NCBI GenBank assembly: GCA_023436685.1
Contig: JAEZIL010000226.1
Coordinates: 1-25,361, forward strand
Reading direction: 5' to 3'
Length of the DNA stretch: 25,361 bases
DNA from: Bacteroidota bacterium
Lineage (GTDB): Bacteria; Bacteroidota; Bacteroidia; Chitinophagales; Chitinophagaceae
Notes under the pieces: model-generated
Databases searched by the model: none
What the model was told of the DNA's origin: nothing
The model's input: the letters and a program-made list of their open reading frames with translations, nothing else
In this document: one piece after another, positions 1-7,486 of the stretch
How the letters are laid out: each line of letters starts with the position of its first letter
Numbering within the stretch: position 1 is the first letter of the stretch
Program-made: the position numbers and the translations under genes

Positions 1-2
1 GT

Positions 3-671
3 GAACTGTACCTTGTGGAAGGCGATTCAGCAGGCGGTACTGCCAAACAAGGCCGCGACCGTAGCTTCCAGGCTATATTGCCACTAAGAGGTAAAATATT
101 GAATGTAGAAAAAGCACAGGAATATAAAATATACGAAAACGAAGAGATCAAGAACATGTTTACGGCGCTAGGTGTTTCAGTAGGTACACCTGAAGATCCG
201 AAAGCATTGAATTTGACTAAGCTTCGCTACCACAAGATCATCATTATGACCGATGCCGATGTGGATGGCTCTCACATTGCTACGCTGATACTTACTTTTT
301 TCTTCCGCTATATGAAGGAACTGGTACAACAGGGATATGTTTACCTGGCACAACCACCGTTATATTTGGTTAAGAAGGGTAAAGACCAGGAGTATGCATG
401 GAGCGAAGAGGACCGTAAAGCAGCTGTTGAACGAATGGCAAATGGTAAAGAAGATAGCGTGAACATACAGCGCTATAAAGGCTTGGGCGAAATGAATGCT
501 GAGCAACTATGGGAAACTACCATGAATCCTGATACACGTATACTTAAACGCGTATCGATAGAAAGCGAGTTTATTGCCGACGAGGTATTTTCTATGCTAA
601 TGGGCGACGAGGTACCTCCCCGCCGTGAATTCATAGAATCGCATGCTAAGTATGCGAAACTGGATGTTTAA
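3..671 (+). CDS. gyrB: DNA gyrase subunit B, C-terminal part (5' end outside window)
   Basis: ATPase subunit of the type II topoisomerase that introduces negative supercoils. Only the TOPRIM and C-terminal part is present. The reading frame is already open at the window edge and reads [12 protein letters not shown], the TOPRIM glutamate motif, followed by KQGRDR and [13 protein letters not shown]. The second metal motif ([11 protein letters not shown]) lies near base 250, and the [10 protein letters not shown] signature is near base 470. No start codon is seen because the N-terminal GHKL ATPase and transducer domains lie upstream. ParE shares these motifs, but the short [21 protein letters not shown] ending fits GyrB better. 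The gene ends at TAA and is followed by a strong hairpin terminator. It faces nfi. Confidence 0.95.
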   Translation, partial: ELYLVEGDSAGGTAKQGRDRSFQAILPLRGKILNVEKAQEYKIYENEEIKNMFTALGVSVGTPEDPKALNLTKLRYHKIIIMTDADVDGSHIATLILTFFFRYMKELVQQGYVYLAQPPLYLVKKGKDQEYAWSEEDRKAAVERMANGKEDSVNIQRYKGLGEMNAEQLWETTMNPDTRILKRVSIESEFIADEVFSMLMGDEVPPRREFIESHAKYAKLDV

Positions 672-693
672 TTTAATGATTTTTTTTATTAAG

Positions 694-722
694 AAGCGGC
701 TAAATGATTAGCCGCTTTCTTA
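694..722 (+). terminator. Intrinsic terminator of gyrB
   Basis: A perfect 10-bp stem (694-703 with 708-717) closes a 4-base ATGA loop and is followed by a short T-rich stretch. It starts 22 bases after the gyrB stop. The stem carries the heptamer AGCGGCT/AGCCGCT, which is also found in the terminators near 5460 and 23500. Confidence 0.85.
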
Positions 723-738
723 TTGCCTGTAAATGGCA

Positions 739-764
739 AGAGCCTTACAAGAATGTAAGGCTCT
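739..764. terminator. Second hairpin in the gyrB/nfi convergent gap
   Basis: A perfect 10-bp stem (739-748 with 755-764) with a 6-base loop. It is followed by CTAGTTTTC on the plus strand, a weak T tail. It probably backs up the gyrB terminator, but it could also act as an RNA-end stabiliser. Only the stem is certain. Confidence 0.5.
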
Positions 765-783
765 CTAGTTTTCATTTCTATTG

Positions 784-801
784 CATTGCGCGAAAGCAAT
801 G
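784..801. other. Short hairpin CATTGC/GCAATG
   Basis: A 6-bp stem (784-789 with 796-801) around the 6-base loop GCGAAA. It lies between the second gyrB hairpin and the probable nfi terminator. No T tail follows on either strand and its role is unknown. Confidence 0.35.
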
Positions 802-822
802 ACAACTTACCCCTATTGAAAC

Positions 823-846
823 GAAAAGCTCATTCATGCTATGAGC
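823..846 (-). terminator. Probable intrinsic terminator of nfi
   Basis: Read on the minus strand, a 6-bp stem GCTCAT/ATGAGC (828-833 with 841-846, 7-base loop) is followed at once by TTTTCGTTTC. It starts 30 bases past the nfi stop, so it is well placed to end the minus-strand transcript. Confidence 0.55.
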
Positions 847-875
847 ATTAACGCGATAAAAATACAAAAAAATCA

Positions 876-1562
876 TTAAAACAAGCGATTATCTGATGCC
901 TCAATTCTTACCCGGTTTACCAGAAGATGGGCTAGCCTGGTGGGCTCCGGTATCCGGTACGTTCTAACACAGTTCTTAACAATATCTACGCTCTCCTCAA
1001 GTGTGATAAGATTGCCCGGTGATATGAATACTGGCTTACATTTTCGCTTGGTTCTCAATACAGTTCCAATAACTTCACCTTTATCAACAAGGGCCGATGT
1101 AGCACCCGAAAGATCTAACGGCTCTTCATATTTGCCTGTCAGCAAACTTTTGGCACAACCTATAGTTGATATACCCGTAATCAACCCAAAATGTGTAGCA
1201 ATACCCATGCGTCGCGGATGCGCAATGCCCTGCCCATCCAACATTAATATATCAGGCTTTAAACTTAATTTATTCCAGGCTTCCGCCAGTGCCGGAACCT
1301 CCCGAAAACCCAATAAACCTGGGATGTAAGGAAATTTAGTACTGCTTACTATAGTGCTTTCGGCTAATGGTTTTAAATCGGGATAACTTAGAACAATAAT
1401 TCCTGCATAAACGATTTCAGAATACTTGTTAAATGATATATCGGCACCTCCAATAGTTGAAACAGGCCTGCCAAGTGGGGTCAGCTGTATTTTATCTCTT
1501 AATTTCTGTTGTAATGCTATAGCTTCTGCCGGCGATATACTGTTGTAATCAATAGCGATCAT
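876..1562 (-). CDS. nfi: Endonuclease V (deoxyinosine 3' endonuclease)
   Basis: Repair nuclease that cleaves the second phosphodiester bond 3' to deoxyinosine, the product of adenine deamination. The 228-residue product matches the usual length. The family motifs appear in order: ADISF with metal-binding Asp41; FPYIPGLLGFRE with the wedge tyrosine Tyr79 and catalytic Glu88; and LDGQGIAHPRR with Asp109 and the following His. These correspond to the Asp43/Tyr80/Glu89/Asp110 set of the Thermotoga enzyme. The start is the only ATG compatible with the conserved N-terminus. It lies only about eight bases after the T tract of the yidC terminator, leaving no room for a normal separate promoter, so expression probably depends on read-through from yidC. 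Confidence 0.93.
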   Translation of the reverse strand: MIAIDYNSISPAEAIALQQKLRDKIQLTPLGRPVSTIGGADISFNKYSEIVYAGIIVLSYPDLKPLAESTIVSSTKFPYIPGLLGFREVPALAEAWNKLSLKPDILMLDGQGIAHPRRMGIATHFGLITGISTIGCAKSLLTGKYEEPLDLSGATSALVDKGEVIGTVLRTKRKCKPVFISPGNLITLEESVDIVKNCVRTYRIPEPTRLAHLLVNRVRIEASDNRLF

Positions 1563-1569
1563 AGTTTAT

Positions 1570-1600
1570 AAAAGAAAAAAACCGCGCCTTTCAGCGCGGT
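1570..1600 (-). terminator. Intrinsic terminator after yidC
   Basis: On the minus strand, ACCGCGC pairs with GCGCGGT (1594-1600 with 1581-1587; 6-base loop), followed by a run of seven Ts and then CTTTT. It begins 22 bases past the yidC stop and ends almost at the nfi start codon. Confidence 0.88.
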
Positions 1601-1622
1601 CTGTACCAGGTGGTATGTAAAA

Positions 1623-3425
1623 CTAGTTATTCTTTCTTGGCTGTTGCTTAGCACGCTGCATTTGGGCTTTTTGCATTTCTTCAAGTTTTTGTGCCCATTT
1701 TGATGGTGTGGCAGGCTTATTTTTGTTCTCCTGCATTTTAGCATGTATTGCTTTTTCATCAATGATATACTTCTGAATGATGAATTGTTGCGCAATACTT
1801 ATCATATTAGAAAAGAAATAGTAGAACGTTAATGCGGCAGCCATTTTGTTGAATACACCAATAAGCAGGAACGGAAATACAAATGGCATCCATTTCATCA
1901 TCGGGTTATTAGGGTCCTGCACTGTCATATTACGGTTATACAAGGCCAGGAACAGGCTGGATGCAGTCATCAACAGTGTAAATAAACTCACATGGTCGCC
2001 ATAAAATGGAATCTCAAATGGTAGCTTAGCAATACTATCATAGGTAGAAAGGTCGTTAGCCCATAGGAATTTTTCCTGCCTTAACTCTATCGACGATGGG
2101 AAGAAATAATACATTGCTAGTAGTATAGGTAGCTGGAATAAACTGGGTAAACAACCACCCAGCGGATTAACACCTGCACTACGATATAATTTCATCTGCT
2201 CCATCCCAAACTTTTGCTGGTCATCGCTGTATTTGGCACGTAGTTCATCCAGCTCGGGTTTCAGTACACGCATTTTAGCTGCAGATAAGTAGCTTTTATA
2301 GGTAAAAAACGAGAGCAATAAGCGGATAATAACGGTCATTAGCATGATGATAATACCATAGTTGCTAATAAACCCGCTCAATACATTAAATATTGGTATG
2401 ATAAGCCATTTATTAATATACTTCACAAAGGCCATGATGCCGTAGCCTAATGGAACCATATCATCAAGGTCTATCTTGTATGAGCGCAAAGTTTGATAAT
2501 GGTTTGGCCCTATATACCAGCTAAGGTTGGCCTCAGTACCATTCTTCAATGCGAGAGCAGCAGTGTTTTTATTCTGGGCTACTACGTTTGCATCATTAAT
2601 TTTGGTTGTACCGGCTACATCTACTTTATTAAATCCTTCCTCAGCTATAAGCGCTGTAGAAAAATAATGCAGCCTGAAGCCTACCCAATGTACCGGCTCC
2701 TCTACGCTAAATTTCTCTTTATTATCAATAGTGTAATAATCTTTTTCATCGTTGCGCTGGCGGTAATATACCTGGCTGCTGGCTTTTTCGGTAGCAAGAT
2801 CTTTTTCTGTATGCAATGCTGTTGTTTGCCAGGTAAGTGGCAAACTATTAGCATTCATGCCTACAAGGTTTAGCTTGCATTGCAGCATGTACCCTTCGTT
2901 GGGTAAAGTATATAAAAGATGTACTTGCCTGCCATCTCCCAGGTCTGCCATAAAGTCTATGGTCTTATCGCCATTAGCTGCATTGCCAGGTGTTGCTGTA
3001 AAAATAAGGTCGTCGGTAGCAAGTGTATTATTGTTGGCAGGTAATACCGCACTTAGCTTATTAGCTTCGCCATTAAACAAATACAGAGGTTTACCTTCAT
3101 AGGTTTTGTAGTTTTTCAATAATGCCGCAACAGGGTGCGCGCCTTTTGTGCTAAACTGAAGGCTCAGGTCTTTATTTTCTAACATTACAACCTGTGCCTT
3201 ACCGCGAAATGCCGGGGGCATAGCTTGAGCAGCAGAATCATTTAGTGTATCTGCAACTTTAGCAGGAACAGCTTTAGCTAAGGGCTTGGGGTGAGTTTTT
3301 GCATAAGCAATCGAATCGGCCTGTTTTTGTTTCAGGTATTCATTTTGCGTGTGCTGATTATAAAAGATATAAGCTATCAGCAAACCCGCTAACAGTAAAA
3401 AACCTACGACTGAATTACGATCCAT
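1623..3425 (-). CDS. yidC: Membrane protein insertase YidC
   Basis: Inner-membrane insertase/chaperone acting with and without SecYEG. I chose the start MDRNSVVGF at 3425, giving 600 residues. An in-frame start seven codons upstream at 3446 would overlap the -7 promoter box at 3444-3451. The order is: an N-terminal signal-anchor helix (residues 5-23); a linker; a large periplasmic beta domain (about 75-315); then the 60KD_IMP core. In the core, a conserved arginine sits in TVIIRLLL (Arg368), the cytoplasmic hairpin runs through KMRVLKPELDELRAKY, and GVNPLGGCLP begins at 418. Further helices include one through WMPFVFPFLLIGVF. A Lys/Arg/Gln-rich C-terminal tail would sit in the cytoplasm near the ribosome. 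The long periplasmic domain is the Gram-negative form. Confidence 0.96.
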   Translation of the reverse strand: MDRNSVVGFLLLAGLLIAYIFYNQHTQNEYLKQKQADSIAYAKTHPKPLAKAVPAKVADTLNDSAAQAMPPAFRGKAQVVMLENKDLSLQFSTKGAHPVAALLKNYKTYEGKPLYLFNGEANKLSAVLPANNNTLATDDLIFTATPGNAANGDKTIDFMADLGDGRQVHLLYTLPNEGYMLQCKLNLVGMNANSLPLTWQTTALHTEKDLATEKASSQVYYRQRNDEKDYYTIDNKEKFSVEEPVHWVGFRLHYFSTALIAEEGFNKVDVAGTTKINDANVVAQNKNTAALALKNGTEANLSWYIGPNHYQTLRSYKIDLDDMVPLGYGIMAFVKYINKWLIIPIFNVLSGFISNYGIIIMLMTVIIRLLLSFFTYKSYLSAAKMRVLKPELDELRAKYSDDQQKFGMEQMKLYRSAGVNPLGGCLPSLFQLPILLAMYYFFPSSIELRQEKFLWANDLSTYDSIAKLPFEIPFYGDHVSLFTLLMTASSLFLALYNRNMTVQDPNNPMMKWMPFVFPFLLIGVFNKMAAALTFYYFFSNMISIAQQFIIQKYIIDEKAIHAKMQENKNKPATPSKWAQKLEEMQKAQMQRAKQQPRKNN

Positions 3426-3443
3426 GAAAAGGAAAATGAAGCG

Positions 3444-3477
3444 CAAAGGTAGGTAAAATGAGCCTACTCATGACAAA
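3444..3477 (-). promoter_or_regulatory. Probable yidC promoter (Bacteroidota type)
   Basis: On the minus strand TACCTTTG (3451-3444) matches the Bacteroidota -7 consensus TAnnTTTG. A TTTG (3477-3474) lies 22 bases upstream as the -33 element, a slightly wide spacer. Transcription would begin a few bases downstream, giving a leader of roughly 10-15 bases before the ATG at 3425. Confidence 0.6.
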
Positions 3478-3510
3478 CAAATGGAACACTTACCTAATAT
3501 AACGCCTTGT

Positions 3511-4491
3511 TTACCGATCAGAACCGAAATAAGCAGCTTCATCACTGAGATCTATAAATGGATACTGCCTAATTAAATTAGACACTTTAGCTGCATAATT
3601 GCTCATAAATTGTTGGTGCGCAGCCGTTTGGGGGAAGCGTGGTTTGTGCGACCGCGCTATAGAAATAGCGTAAATTTCTTTCATTGTCTGTTGCGTCTCA
3701 ACATGCATGCAAGATTTTACAAATTGCTCCCATACATAGCTGGTAGCTAAATAGTTAGGATGGACTAGATCCACATCAAAATATCTGTAATCGCGCAATA
3801 TATCAATGATTAACTCATAGGCCGGGAAATAAAAAGCCTTCTTATATGTATTGCATAAAGTATGTACAGCTTCTATAAGTCGTGCTTTACTACGGTTGTT
3901 CTCTATTACACCGTCGCGTATATGACGTACAGGACTTATTGTAAACAGCACCTGTACATTGGGGTTAAATGCATATAGTTTGTCTAATGTTTTACTTAAT
4001 GCCTGTACAATAACATCGGTACTTAGCAATTGCTTCTTGAACCATTGCGACGGGGCACGGTGATTATTAGCCACCTGTCTGTTATTTTCTTTTAAATAGT
4101 ACTGAAATGCCGAACCTAATGTAATCACTATCCAACCGGCATCTTTTATAAAAGTAGCAGCTTCTTCTTGCGATCTGTTAATGCCCGATAGTGCTACTTC
4201 TTTATCAATATGAGAAAAACGTGTGTGGTGTTCCCAACTATTCCAAAGTTCATTAAGCTGAAACAAATCAGCATCGTAATATAGCTTACCATCTATATAG
4301 CTATTAAGACTATCGGCTACACTTAATGGGTTGAACAGGATACCATGCGGGTTAGATAGTACTTTGAACTTATGCTGCACCAGCCTGTCTACCATATTCT
4401 CAGTAAAGCAAGAGCCTATCAGCAATATTTTATCGCTATAAGTAATAGGTTGCTGCAACTGCGGTATATCCAGCTCAAGCATCAATTTCAT
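3511..4491 (-). CDS. GSCFA domain-containing protein
   Basis: Member of the GSCFA family (PF08885), named from its N-terminal motif. Here the motif reads LLIGSCFTENM at residues 24-34, followed by NPHGILFNP, VITLGSAFQYY and FTISPVRHIRDG. The fold is thought to be related to SGNH/GDSL hydrolases, with the GSCF serine and a C-terminal DxxH pair (DVDLVHPNYLAT) as possible catalytic residues. That assignment is inference from family resemblance. No signal peptide or membrane segment is seen, so it is probably cytoplasmic. The substrate is unknown. It is 326 residues and begins MKLMLELD; a second ATG three codons in is possible. It lies upstream of yidC, which has its own promoter, so the two need not be co-transcribed. 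Confidence 0.88.
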   Translation of the reverse strand: MKLMLELDIPQLQQPITYSDKILLIGSCFTENMVDRLVQHKFKVLSNPHGILFNPLSVADSLNSYIDGKLYYDADLFQLNELWNSWEHHTRFSHIDKEVALSGINRSQEEAATFIKDAGWIVITLGSAFQYYLKENNRQVANNHRAPSQWFKKQLLSTDVIVQALSKTLDKLYAFNPNVQVLFTISPVRHIRDGVIENNRSKARLIEAVHTLCNTYKKAFYFPAYELIIDILRDYRYFDVDLVHPNYLATSYVWEQFVKSCMHVETQQTMKEIYAISIARSHKPRFPQTAAHQQFMSNYAAKVSNLIRQYPFIDLSDEAAYFGSDR

Positions 4492-4608
4492 AACGATATA
4501 CTATCTGGTTTACTTGATGCTTGGGATACGTTTTGTGTAAGTTTTGCCATACAAGAATGAATAATAGTTTTTATATGAATGACGTTTTGATAGTATTTCT
4601 CACTTATT

Positions 4609-4645
4609 GAGCAGCAATTTTGCTCTTTTTATGCCTTAATGGCAT
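4609..4645 (+). other. Two small hairpins in the clpP leader region
   Basis: GAGCA/TGCTC (4609-4613 with 4621-4625) is followed by five Ts. The stem ATGCC/GGCAT (4631-4635 with 4641-4645) comes directly after. The first resembles a weak terminator or attenuator 64-100 bases before the clpP start. The stems are only 5 bp, so a role is uncertain. No TAnnTTTG promoter was found between 4492 and 4709. Confidence 0.3.
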
Positions 4646-4709
4646 TACATTTATTATGGATTGAAAATTGACTTACCCAAATAAACATCGTAATTCAAAA
4701 ATACAACTT

Positions 4710-5429
4710 ATGAATTCAAATGAATTTCGCAAATATGCCATCAAGCATCATGGCATAAGCAGCCTGACGCTGGATAGCTATACTTCGTCCATGAAAGGCT
4801 TTGGTCCGAACGCACTTACTCCATATATAATTGAAGAACGTCCCATGAACGTAGCTTCTATGGATGTATTCTCACGACTAATGATGGACCGTATTATTTT
4901 CCTGGGCGAAGGTATTAACGACTATGTGGCCAATATTGTCACCGCTCAATTGTTATTCCTGGAAAGTACCGACCGTAACCGCGACGTACAAATGTACATC
5001 AACAGCCCGGGCGGTAGCGTATATGCCGGCTTAGGCATTTACGACACCATGCAGATCATCAACCCCGATGTATCTACGATATGTACCGGTATCGGCGCAT
5101 CAATGGCCGCCGTACTGATGTGCGCAGGCACTAAAGGTAAACGCACCGCCTTGAAGCATAGCCGTATTATGATACACCAACCATTAGGTGGCGCTGAAGG
5201 CCAGGCTAGTGATATTGAGATCACAGCGAGGGAAATTGGCAAGCTGAAAAAAGAACTGTACGAAATAATAGCACTGCTCAGCGGGCAAAAACTAAGTAAA
5301 GTGGAAAAAGACAGCGACCGTGATTACTGGATGACGGCACAAGAAGCTAAAGACTATGGTATGGTAGATGAGGTATTGGACCGCAATCCTCGCAAAGCCC
5401 AGGAACTAAATCCTGATGCAACTAAATAA
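4710..5429 (+). CDS. clpP: ATP-dependent Clp protease proteolytic subunit
   Basis: Serine peptidase that forms the double heptameric ClpP chamber served by ClpX or ClpA/C. I use the ATG at 4710 (MNSNEF, 239 residues) rather than an in-frame TTG at 4668. The product carries the oxyanion-region motif YINSPGGSV, the active serine in GIGASMAAV (Ser131), the active histidine in MIHQPLGG (His156), and the active aspartate in KDSDRDYW (Asp205). The Ser-His-Asp spacing matches E. coli ClpP. About 35 extra residues precede the conserved core; such N-terminal extensions occur in the phylum and may be cleaved, but that is inference. No tig or clpX neighbours are present. A strong hairpin terminator follows. 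Confidence 0.96.
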   Translation: MNSNEFRKYAIKHHGISSLTLDSYTSSMKGFGPNALTPYIIEERPMNVASMDVFSRLMMDRIIFLGEGINDYVANIVTAQLLFLESTDRNRDVQMYINSPGGSVYAGLGIYDTMQIINPDVSTICTGIGASMAAVLMCAGTKGKRTALKHSRIMIHQPLGGAEGQASDIEITAREIGKLKKELYEIIALLSGQKLSKVEKDSDRDYWMTAQEAKDYGMVDEVLDRNPRKAQELNPDATK

Positions 5430-5449
5430 TTCTCCAATCAGAGATCAAT

Positions 5450-5479
5450 AAAAGCCGCTGAATTATCAGCGGCTTTTTT
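5450..5479. terminator. Bidirectional terminator between clpP and the rapZ-C fusion gene
   Basis: AGCCGCTGA pairs with TCAGCGGCT (5453-5461 with 5466-5474; loop ATTA). The stem is extended by AAA/TTT on the outside, giving T runs on both strands. It lies 21 bases after the clpP stop and also within reach of the minus-strand gene ending at 5498. Confidence 0.88.
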
Positions 5480-5497
5480 ATGTTATAAGCCTAATTG

Positions 5498-6979
5498 TTA
5501 TTGCTCAGTTGTGTTGTCCGATTTCAGCACCCAATTCTTCTCGTTAAGATGAGAAATGGTAACTGGTATATTGTATTTATTACTTAGGTAGGCGCCCATT
5601 TGCTCGGCGGCAAATACCGAACGGTGCTGGCCACCCGTGCAACCGAATGAGATACTCAGATGTTCGAAACCTCGTGCCAGGTAATCGTCCACGTTTAGCG
5701 AAACCATACCGAATGCATGCTGCAGAAAGCGAGGCATTTCTGTTTCGTTCTCTAAGAATTGTCGAACACTTTCATCGTGTCCTGTTTTATGCTTATAGGC
5801 TGCAAACCTGCCGGGATTCAATATGCCACGACAATCGAACACAAAACCACCACCATGAGTAGTAGTATCTTTAGGAATACCTTTTTTATAAGAAAAGCTA
5901 TTTACCTGTATGTGCAGCTTCGCATTTTCGGGACGTTCCGCTTTACTATATCGCTTCTGCATCTCTTGCGTGGAGATGCGCTCCAGTAGCGATCGCATTT
6001 CGGGATATGCCGGTAAGTGAGGATTGTCTGACAGGAAAGATTGCAGGTTCTTTAATGCAGGCCCAATACTGGTAAGAAAGTGAGGCTTATTTTGTAGCAA
6101 TCCACGAAATCCGTATGCACCTAGCACCTGTAAAATGCGTAGTAAAACAAACTGTAAATACCCGCGACGGAAATGTATTTCTTCAACTCTTGAGATATGC
6201 AGGTTATTCATGCTTGTAATATAACAATTCAGCAAATCTTCCTTCCAGGCATCGGGCAATTGAGCTTTAGCCTGCCATAGCATTGAAGCAATATCGTACT
6301 GAGGAGGGCCTTGCATAGCCCCCTGAAAATCTATAAAATAAACCTTACCATCGTACAGCATCACATTACGGCTCTGAAAATCCCGGTACATGAGCATCTG
6401 TGGTTGCACACGTCCCAAATCTTTACTCATTTGCTCCATTTCGCTTATCAGCAAATGGCGATCGTAATGTAACCCCTGGAGATCAGCAAAGTAGTATTTG
6501 AAATAAAGCAGATCAGCCATAATGGCTTTTTCATCAAACTGGCGTGTAGCAAAACATTGGTAAAAGTCCGCTTCACGTCCGGCCATCCATTGCAGGCGGG
6601 CAAGTTGCTCCAAAGCTGCATGATAGCAACTCCTTACTTCATCTGTAAGGCCTTCCTTGTTAAGCTTATCGAATAAAGAAGTACTTCCAAGATCTTGTTG
6701 CAAATAGTATTTCCTGTCCTTACTTATTTTATAAATTTCAGGAACATTTATTTCATGCTTGCGCAATAATTCGGTAAAGTAGAAGTAAGTATTATTCTCA
6801 GCTATATTGGTATTTTGCGTACCTATTACAGTTATATCGCCTGAGGCAAGCCTGTAATAACGCCTGTCTGAGCCGGATACGGGTAAGATATCGACGCTAT
6901 CTGGTTTCTTGTCAAAATGTTCTTCAAATAATTTTTCTAATGCGCTAATTGCTTGTGCAGACGATCTGTTGGGGCTCAT
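5498..6979 (-). CDS. APH-type sugar kinase fused to RapZ C-terminal domain
   Basis: A 493-residue, two-domain protein. Residues about 15-340 are an aminoglycoside-phosphotransferase-like kinase of the type that includes the N-acetylmuramate/N-acetylglucosamine anomeric kinase AmgK. The Brenner motif is MYRDFQSRN (Asp200, Asn205) and the metal aspartate lies in YFIDFQGA (Asp217). Residues about 357-485 match the C-terminal domain of the RNase adapter RapZ: FDCRGILNPG, then GCTGGQHRS at 447-455, which in RapZ belongs to the RNA- and UDP-GlcNAc-sensing half. The N-terminal P-loop ATPase domain of RapZ is absent and the kinase sits in its place. The start overlaps the stop of the upstream SixA-like gene by four bases. 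The family is known in Bacteroidota but its biochemical role is not established; amino-sugar phosphorylation is inference. Confidence 0.85.
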   Translation of the reverse strand: MSPNRSSAQAISALEKLFEEHFDKKPDSVDILPVSGSDRRYYRLASGDITVIGTQNTNIAENNTYFYFTELLRKHEINVPEIYKISKDRKYYLQQDLGSTSLFDKLNKEGLTDEVRSCYHAALEQLARLQWMAGREADFYQCFATRQFDEKAIMADLLYFKYYFADLQGLHYDRHLLISEMEQMSKDLGRVQPQMLMYRDFQSRNVMLYDGKVYFIDFQGAMQGPPQYDIASMLWQAKAQLPDAWKEDLLNCYITSMNNLHISRVEEIHFRRGYLQFVLLRILQVLGAYGFRGLLQNKPHFLTSIGPALKNLQSFLSDNPHLPAYPEMRSLLERISTQEMQKRYSKAERPENAKLHIQVNSFSYKKGIPKDTTTHGGGFVFDCRGILNPGRFAAYKHKTGHDESVRQFLENETEMPRFLQHAFGMVSLNVDDYLARGFEHLSISFGCTGGQHRSVFAAEQMGAYLSNKYNIPVTISHLNEKNWVLKSDNTTEQ

Positions 6980-7476
6980 TTTAAATTCTTGGGATAATCA
7001 TACAATGTTACATGCTTTCGTGCAGTGGTAAATTCGTTCCACTCGTTGATATTAAGCTCTGCAGCTACTATGCCGCACGTAGGCATGTTGTCAGTTTTAA
7101 AAGATGGCGATAGTTCGTTAACAAACTCGGTGATACCAGGGTTATGTGCTACAATAAAAGCTGTTTTGATATGGTTGGGTATTTCATATATCACTTCATC
7201 GAAAACAGAAGGAATACAGTGATATAACTTGTCTATCCATATTATTTCACTTTCGTTATAACCGGTGGCTGCTGCTATTTTCCTGGCCGTTTGTTTGGCA
7301 CGTTTTGCAGTACTGGCAATGATAAGGTCAGGAATGATATTTTTTTCTTTTAAGCGTTCACCCATCATAGGTGCATCTTGTATTCCCCGGTCATTAAGCG
7401 GGCGTTCAAAATCGCTTTGCAGCGGGTTAGCCCAGCTTGATTTTGCATGCCTTATCATTACAATCATTCGCTTCAT
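6976..7476 (-). CDS. SixA-like histidine phosphatase
   Basis: Histidine-phosphatase-superfamily protein of 166 residues. The phosphohistidine motif is MIRHAKSSW near the N-terminus, with ERPLNDRG, ASTAKRAKQTA (second arginine region) and VAHNPGI (second catalytic histidine) following. This pattern and length match SixA, which removes phosphate from phosphohistidine, though small-molecule phosphatases share it. I chose the ATG at 7476 (MKRMIVMIRH) because it puts RHA at the usual distance from the N-terminus and leaves a 10-base gap after the lpxH stop. An in-frame start at 7536 would overlap lpxH by 50 bases. The end overlaps the next gene by four bases, so the three genes are probably co-translated. 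Confidence 0.87.
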   Translation of the reverse strand: MKRMIVMIRHAKSSWANPLQSDFERPLNDRGIQDAPMMGERLKEKNIIPDLIIASTAKRAKQTARKIAAATGYNESEIIWIDKLYHCIPSVFDEVIYEIPNHIKTAFIVAHNPGITEFVNELSPSFKTDNMPTCGIVAAELNINEWNEFTTARKHVTLYDYPKNLK

Positions 7477-7486
7477 ATCACTTTCA

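Noticed and set aside
940..1329. Open frame of 129 codons opposite nfi
   Set aside because: It is antisense to a clear endonuclease V gene, lacks recognisable protein features and arises from codon bias.
3426..3446. Upstream start of YidC at 3446
   Set aside because: It overlaps the best -7 promoter box, and the conserved protein begins MDRN at 3425.
4668..4709. TTG start adding 14 residues to ClpP
   Set aside because: A good ATG follows at 4710 and the extra residues do not look like ClpP; the ATG is preferred.
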